This document shows, piece by piece, positions 58,741 through 64,000 of a stretch of 64,000 bases of DNA. The notes beneath the pieces were generated by a model. That model had not been told where the DNA came from. It worked only from the letters and a program-made list of their open reading frames with translations, and did no database searches. Positions within the stretch are counted from its first letter, which is position 1. The number at the start of each line of letters is the position of its first letter. Origin of the DNA: Populus alba (Eukaryota > Streptophyta > Magnoliopsida > Malpighiales > Salicaceae); NCBI RefSeq assembly GCF_005239225.2, contig NC_133300.1, forward strand, positions 13,235,875 to 13,299,874, written 5' to 3'. The position numbers were made by a program, and so were the translations under genes.

Positions 58741-59761
58741 TGATGCAATCATATAAAAAAAAATTAATTTGTAAAATTATCTAAAATAAACAAATAACAA
58801 TAAAAGAATAAGGATTAAATTTGACATATGACAAAAATTAGAGGATGAATTTCAATTTCATATATTATTTTACACAAAAAAAATAGTAATTAAAAGAAGA
58901 TGGAATAAAATTTGTAGGCAAAACAAATTTAAGGGGTGCTTTTAAAAAATGAAGGGTCAGGTGTGGAAATTAAGGAGAGGAGAGAGAGAGAAAAAAAAAA
59001 AAAACATCGCTGACGTCAAATTTGAGGTGCATTGACCACATATGTGGCCCAATGATAAAAAGAGCTATCGAGAAGATTCAAATGCCACCCTAGTAACTAG
59101 TGTTTGGCTTCTTGGTAAAGCAATGTAAATTGCTTAAATATCATGACTATGATCCATGTGTTGACACGTGCAACATACACATCAATTATTTTTTTAATAG
59201 TATTTTTATTTATTAAGCTATCAAATTGTCTCTAAGCGAACTTGAGTATAATAAAAAACTAGACTGAAAAGACAAAAATACCATTTAATGCAAGTTAAAG
59301 AAACTTCTCTTTTGATAATAATCTAGTAATTTGACCCTGCTTTAAAAAATAAATAGACTTAAAATGCTCTTAGAAGCTAGGAATTTTTTTTTAAAAAAAG
59401 AATAATTTAGTTGTTTCATTATGTTTTTGAAATTTTAAATGAACGACATGTCTATAATCAAATCTAATAATGACTAATGGACCATGCTAAAAACTATTTT
59501 ACCTTCAATAACTAGTTATGTGGGGTTTTTTTTTTAAGAAAAAAATAGTCATTTCAATGTTCTAATCTACACTAACATGTGTCTTGTTTTAACATGAATA
59601 CCGAAGGCTTATTTATTTATTTATTATTATTATTATATGAAGTACTTTGTGGTGTGACATTTCTTTATTTCTACACTTTTATTCAATTTCAAACTTCCTC
59701 CTTGTCCCGGGGCTGGCTGGTCTACATGTAAAGTTTCCTTTTCGGTGAATCTCTAGTCATA

Positions 59762-59801
<40 letters not shown>

Positions 59802-60590
59802 ACTAGCTGTGAAGTACACAGGAAATCGTCATTTAACTAACTTTCTTTCCTATTTTTTTTAAAGTCACCATACATAACTTTCTTTTTTATATATATATGG
59901 ACAAACGATATTAAGTTATCAGGCTATAACTAATAATGTAGTCTCTTCTGCATCATCATGATGTAGCGATTGGGTCACATTATACAAATATAAATATATA
60001 CACTCATTATTTGAGTTTTATAATATGATAATTATGCAATATGAAGAAAAACATGGGACACATGGTTCTAAATCTCTGGTTAAAAATTAACAATTGGTTT
60101 GTTGATGGCAAGACATCTACATCACGGAAATAAAGAAATATGGATATTGAAAGACATTGACTTGACAGAAGTAAAGAAATATGGTCAATGGACATGGAAA
60201 GAAGATGCCATGGCTGATATGTAATGGTTTAATTATGAATAATAATAACAATATATACTTGATGAACTTAGAAGCTTTATAGAAACCAATATCATTGAGT
60301 TTTTTCTTGTTTAATATTTGTAAAGAAATTGAAATCCTTTAATTATAAGCTACTTAGTTCTTTATTTAGAGTGGATTTTAAGTCATGGTACAAGCTATTT
60401 ACTTCATGTTAGGCGTTGTTCAAAATTGCGTTTCAAATAGTATTTTAAGAAAATTGAAATTTTTTTTATTTAAAGTTAATTTTTTAATATCTTTAAACTA
60501 TTTTTATATGTTGATATAAAAAATAGTTTTTAAAAAATAAAAAAATTATTATTTTCGAGTCCATTTATACTTAAATCTGTTAAGAAATAT
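58741..60590. other. Gene-free AT-rich region
   Basis: No gene is supported. An AT microsatellite lies at 59765-59798 and a MITE-like copy at about 60415-60560. Confidence 0.6.
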
Positions 60591-60599
60591 TTTTTTTTT

Positions 60600-61100
60600 T
60601 TGTTTTGATGGTCTTAACAATGAAGATATAGCTCTCGTAGCTAGAAAATTCAGAAAAATCATATTAAAAAAAAATAATGAAAAAGATAAAAAGGTCAAAG
60701 ATTTTGCTAAAAGAAATTAATTAGAAAATAGAAGTAAAAGTAAAATTGAACTTAAAGAAAGAGTTAAGTGTTTTGAATGCTTAAGATATGTCCACTTAAT
60801 AAATGAATATCCTAATTTCAAAAGAAATAAAAGAAAAGCCCTTAATGTTACATTAAATGATGAGTCCGATTTTAAAAATTATAATTAATTATCTGATAAT
60901 AAATTTGCTTTTATTGCTATTTTTTGGTCTTATTAATGAATGTACTAATATGAACCAAATTGTGAATACATTGAGTCTAACAGATACCAAACTGTTAATA
61001 GACTGAATAATTTTGATATACATCAAACTGATTTTAGCTATTTAAATATTATTTTTGTTATTGCTGATCATGAATTAAGCTTGTAGGAAACCCAAGATCA
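60600..61100 (+). pseudogene. Retrotransposon gag remnant with a zinc-knuckle relic
   Basis: The plus-strand frame reads DGLNNEDIALVARKFRKI, a stop, then CFECLRYVHLINEYPNF and DESDFKNYN. This matches the gag zinc-knuckle region common in plant LTR retrotransposons (Ty1/copia-like, CFECxGYGHxxxEC). The last Cys of the CCHC knuckle is Tyr, and several stops follow. The next 400 bp may be further gag-derived sequence but are too decayed to read. Confidence 0.6.
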
Positions 61101-61499
61101 AATACTTCAATGTTTATAAGTTTTTTCTATATCTTAAAAGACCTATAAGACTTACATAAGTTTGATAATATAAGTGATAAAGAATTTGTTTTTTAAATAC
61201 CCATCATGCAACAAACTTTATATGGTTTAAAGCTTACAAACTCAAACTTTTATGGAATCAATCAATGTAGTTATTAATTATAATATAACAAAATTTGTCA
61301 AAAAGAATCTTAATAACATCATTAAGATAACTAAAGAAACCTCACCAAAACATGATGAAAAAGATTAGGGAAGACTTCTTAACATGTTTTTGAATAATCA
61401 CGAGAGAAAAAACCTTTCTTATGTATAAAGTACAATCTTCATAAAGAGAACAATATTGGAAAATTAGATGAAGATATGGGATTAAGAAAAAATATTATT

Positions 61500-64000
61500 A
61501 CTCAAGTCTCATATGTGTATTATTTATTATAGGTTAAACCTATGGGGTTAAGGAAATTATTTTTCCTATTTTACATTACAAGAGTTAGGTTTTATAATTG
61601 TCATTCTATAAAATGGTTACAATTTGAGCTTAGTTAAAAGTTAATTTATTTTAGAGAGTAACACGAATTTGTATTGAAAGGAACATATCTCGTTGTAATT
61701 TTTTTGGCAAGCCTCGATGCACATTAATTTCATTTTAAGCTTTCTCAAAATTTTATCACAATTCATCTTAATTTCTTGCAATCTACTTTGTTAATTATTT
61801 ACAATTTTATGCTTTATATTTCTTCACCACTTTCTTGACATTTTTTTACATGTTTTGAATTTCTTAATTTTTTTTGTATTATGCAATTTAATATTTTCTT
61901 TTAGTTTGAACTTATACAGTTTCTTAAAATAATTCTTTAATTATAATTTATTACTTAGGAAATTAATAAATAATTTCTAATCAATAAGTCAATGTGAACT
62001 ATAATAATTATATCATGACCCATTCCATGATTAATTATCTTTATGAACCGTTATGGTTTTCTTCATAAATCAACATAATTTATTTCTCATGTGAATATAA
62101 TATATTTTTGGATTAACATGAACCTAAAGGTTTATGGTACAATTCAAACATAATTGTTTAAGACATAATTATGCTTTATGATTTATGATTAATGTTGGTG
62201 TCACGTCTGACTGGTCATGGTTTATAATTTGATTTGACTTTATAGTTTAATAATTACAATTACATAGTGAATGATATAAATAATATTTGATGATGGCTAA
62301 TCAATGCATGGTGATGTGTAAATTATGTATTTTAAAAATTTAATTTGTTTTATTAAAAATTAATTAATTTTATATATTTTTGGATAGTTTTGATATGCTA
62401 ATTTTAAAAATATTTTTTTAAAAAAAATATTATTTTAATATGAAAAACACTTTAAAAAATAACCATAACCATATAAATAGGCTATTAAAATCCTACATTT
62501 ATTTGATCATTAAATATTTGTTGTCTCCTTGCAAGACAAGTTCTACATCATGTTTTAACTCCTCGAAAAAATAAAAATTAAATTGATAATAAATTATGTC
62601 ATACATGTTCTTAAGGATAAAATTAATAATTTCTAGCCTAGTAAAAATCCTAACAAGTCAAAAATATTTTAGATAAAAACAAACATAATTTTTAATATAA
62701 TCATTAGATGAAATTAAAATTTAATCAGCATATTTTATGCAATTATGTTTCTGTAAGATTAGCTAAAAAATATCATTTGAGGCTGAGATCATTTCTAAAG
62801 TAGGCTTGAAAGTTAGTGTTTTAGAATTGCTTTTTTTATTTTTTTTTCTTGTTATTTTTATCTAGGTTGGTTTAATTTATTGTTCAGAGTTTGTGAAACA
62901 CTTGATATTTTCTCCCTGCCAAAAGCTGTGTCACAAATGATAAATTATTTCCGTTCTAGTGAAAGGGAGAACTAGAGACCATCTCCTTTCATAATTTCCT
63001 CTTGGGGAAAAACACCATAACTTTATAGGAAAATAAATGCCAAACATAATAACTAGTCATATCCTTCGTTTTTTTGCCTAGCAATTGCCATAATTAAGAG
63101 CAAAGTAGGCTGTGAAACTCACCTATTTGCCTAACAATTGCCATGCATGAGAGCAAAACAATTTGGAAATGCCAAAGCCTTTCTCTTGCAATTACGAAAA
63201 ATGCTTCTACTTTCCCACCTCCCTTTTAGGATATCTTGTTTGTTTTTATATTTTAAAAGTATTTTTAAAAAGATTTAAAATTATTTTATTAATTTTAAAT
63301 TAATATATTTTTAATTTTTTTAAATTATTTTGATGTGTAGATATAAAAATAATTTGTAAAAAATGCTTTTACTTTCCCACCTCCTTCTTAGGATATGTAG
63401 TACAAACGACGTTGCCATCCATCACTAAGAGTTTTTTTTTTTTTTTTTATTTAAAGGAAATTTACAGTTCAATTATGGATCTTGGATTGGACATGTATTT
63501 GCAACTTCGTGCTCGCTTTTGGTGAAACTTGATGGTGTCTACTTTGTCTCAAAATCAGCTCCATTTTCCTTTTTCCTTGTCGTCCCTTTGCGTTCGAAAC
63601 TGAGGGTGTTCATTGGATTACCGTCTTATCAATTACCATTAGTTGAAAAAAAGGCTTCAAAATTGAAAGGCCATCGGTAAGCCTTAAAGGCCAAGCAAGA
63701 AAGCTTTGATATAGCGATGCTTCTCATTAAAAAAACATGGCAAGGTCTTTTAAGCGAAGACTTTTTTATGATTATGAAAACAAGTTTTAATTGAATAAAA
63801 AAAAAAAATCAATTATTTTTATGCATCTATATATATATATATAATGATACATATGAGAAAAATAGATATTTTATAAACAATGAGTAATTTGTTTTAATTT
63901 CTTTTTACATATTGGGTTAATTATACATTTTATTTTAATAAAGTTATTCAAAGATAATTTAATTTTAAAATTACAAAAAAGGATTAAGTGACATATGATA
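61500..64000. other. Gene-free AT-rich end of the window
   Basis: No gene, RNA or intact element is supported. MITE-like copies lie at about 62310-62490 and 63230-63370. A near-duplicate phrase, TTTACTTTCCCACCTCC with TTAGGATAT, occurs at 63210 and 63370, so the 63230-63370 repeat is flanked by a direct repeat of local sequence. Confidence 0.55.

Noticed and set aside
1..64000. CRISPR arrays, bacterial operons, rRNA genes or organelle-derived inserts
   Set aside because: None was seen. The direct repeats present are microsatellites, transposon subterminal repeats or the degenerate ~150-165-bp array, and all genes have plant nuclear structure.

Overview
The window looks like nuclear DNA of a broad-leaved plant. 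It is AT-rich, its genes are split into many exons with GT-AG introns, core promoters carry TATA boxes, and the spaces between genes are full of decayed retrotransposons, CACTA elements and microsatellites. The proteins and the style of the repeats suggest a woody eudicot, most likely Salicaceae (Populus or Salix). That assignment is inference from memory; no search was run.

Five intact genes are supported, all on the minus strand. (1) 2188-3570: a single-exon UGT708-type glycosyltransferase. (2) 8632-19071: a 26-exon gene of the DUF627/DUF629/UCH-related family. Its ubiquitin-hydrolase-like C-terminal domain is present three times in tandem, and every exon joins in phase, giving 2100 residues. 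(3) 22676-29940: the E4 ubiquitin-chain elongation factor UFD2 (16 exons, 1019 aa). (4) 39415-42608: a PTEN phosphatase (7 exons, 436 aa). (5) 45350-49821: the cyclic-nucleotide-gated channel CNGC2 (8 exons, 718 aa). I rebuilt the exons by hand from splice sites, phase and family conservation. They are models, not transcript evidence.

Layout: 1-1.8 kb is the 3' end of a Ty3/gypsy chromovirus with a nonsense mutation in its chromodomain. 2.2-3.6 kb is the glycosyltransferase. 5.5-6.7 kb is a decayed plus-strand CACTA transposase. 7.04-7.40 kb is a truncated duplicate of the glycosyltransferase. 8.6-19.1 kb is the triple-UCH gene. A small unrecognised ORF with a TATA box and CT-rich leader lies at 20.2-20.6 kb. 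22.7-30.1 kb is UFD2. 30.8-33.6 kb is an array of roughly 150-165-bp degenerate repeats. 36.2-38.1 kb is a dead minus-strand Ty3/gypsy pol. 39.4-43.1 kb is PTEN. 45.3-49.9 kb is CNGC2. 51.1-55.4 kb is a decayed minus-strand CACTA element with subterminal repeats at both ends. 55.4-64 kb has no gene; it holds AT-rich repeats, a second copy of the 33-kb repeat, and a dead retrotransposon gag.

Two neighbouring genes, the triple-UCH protein and UFD2, belong to the ubiquitin field. PTEN and CNGC2 are signalling proteins, and the glycosyltransferase is in specialised metabolism. Nothing suggests they form one pathway; this is ordinary plant gene order.

The most unusual item is the triple-UCH gene. 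Its three exon blocks have matching exon lengths and phases. All three have a GC rather than GT donor at the same intron. Blocks A and C are nearly identical across exons 2-4, while the middle block B has diverged and lost both the catalytic Cys and His positions. A stop codon directly after one donor would give a conventional single-UCH isoform if that intron were retained.
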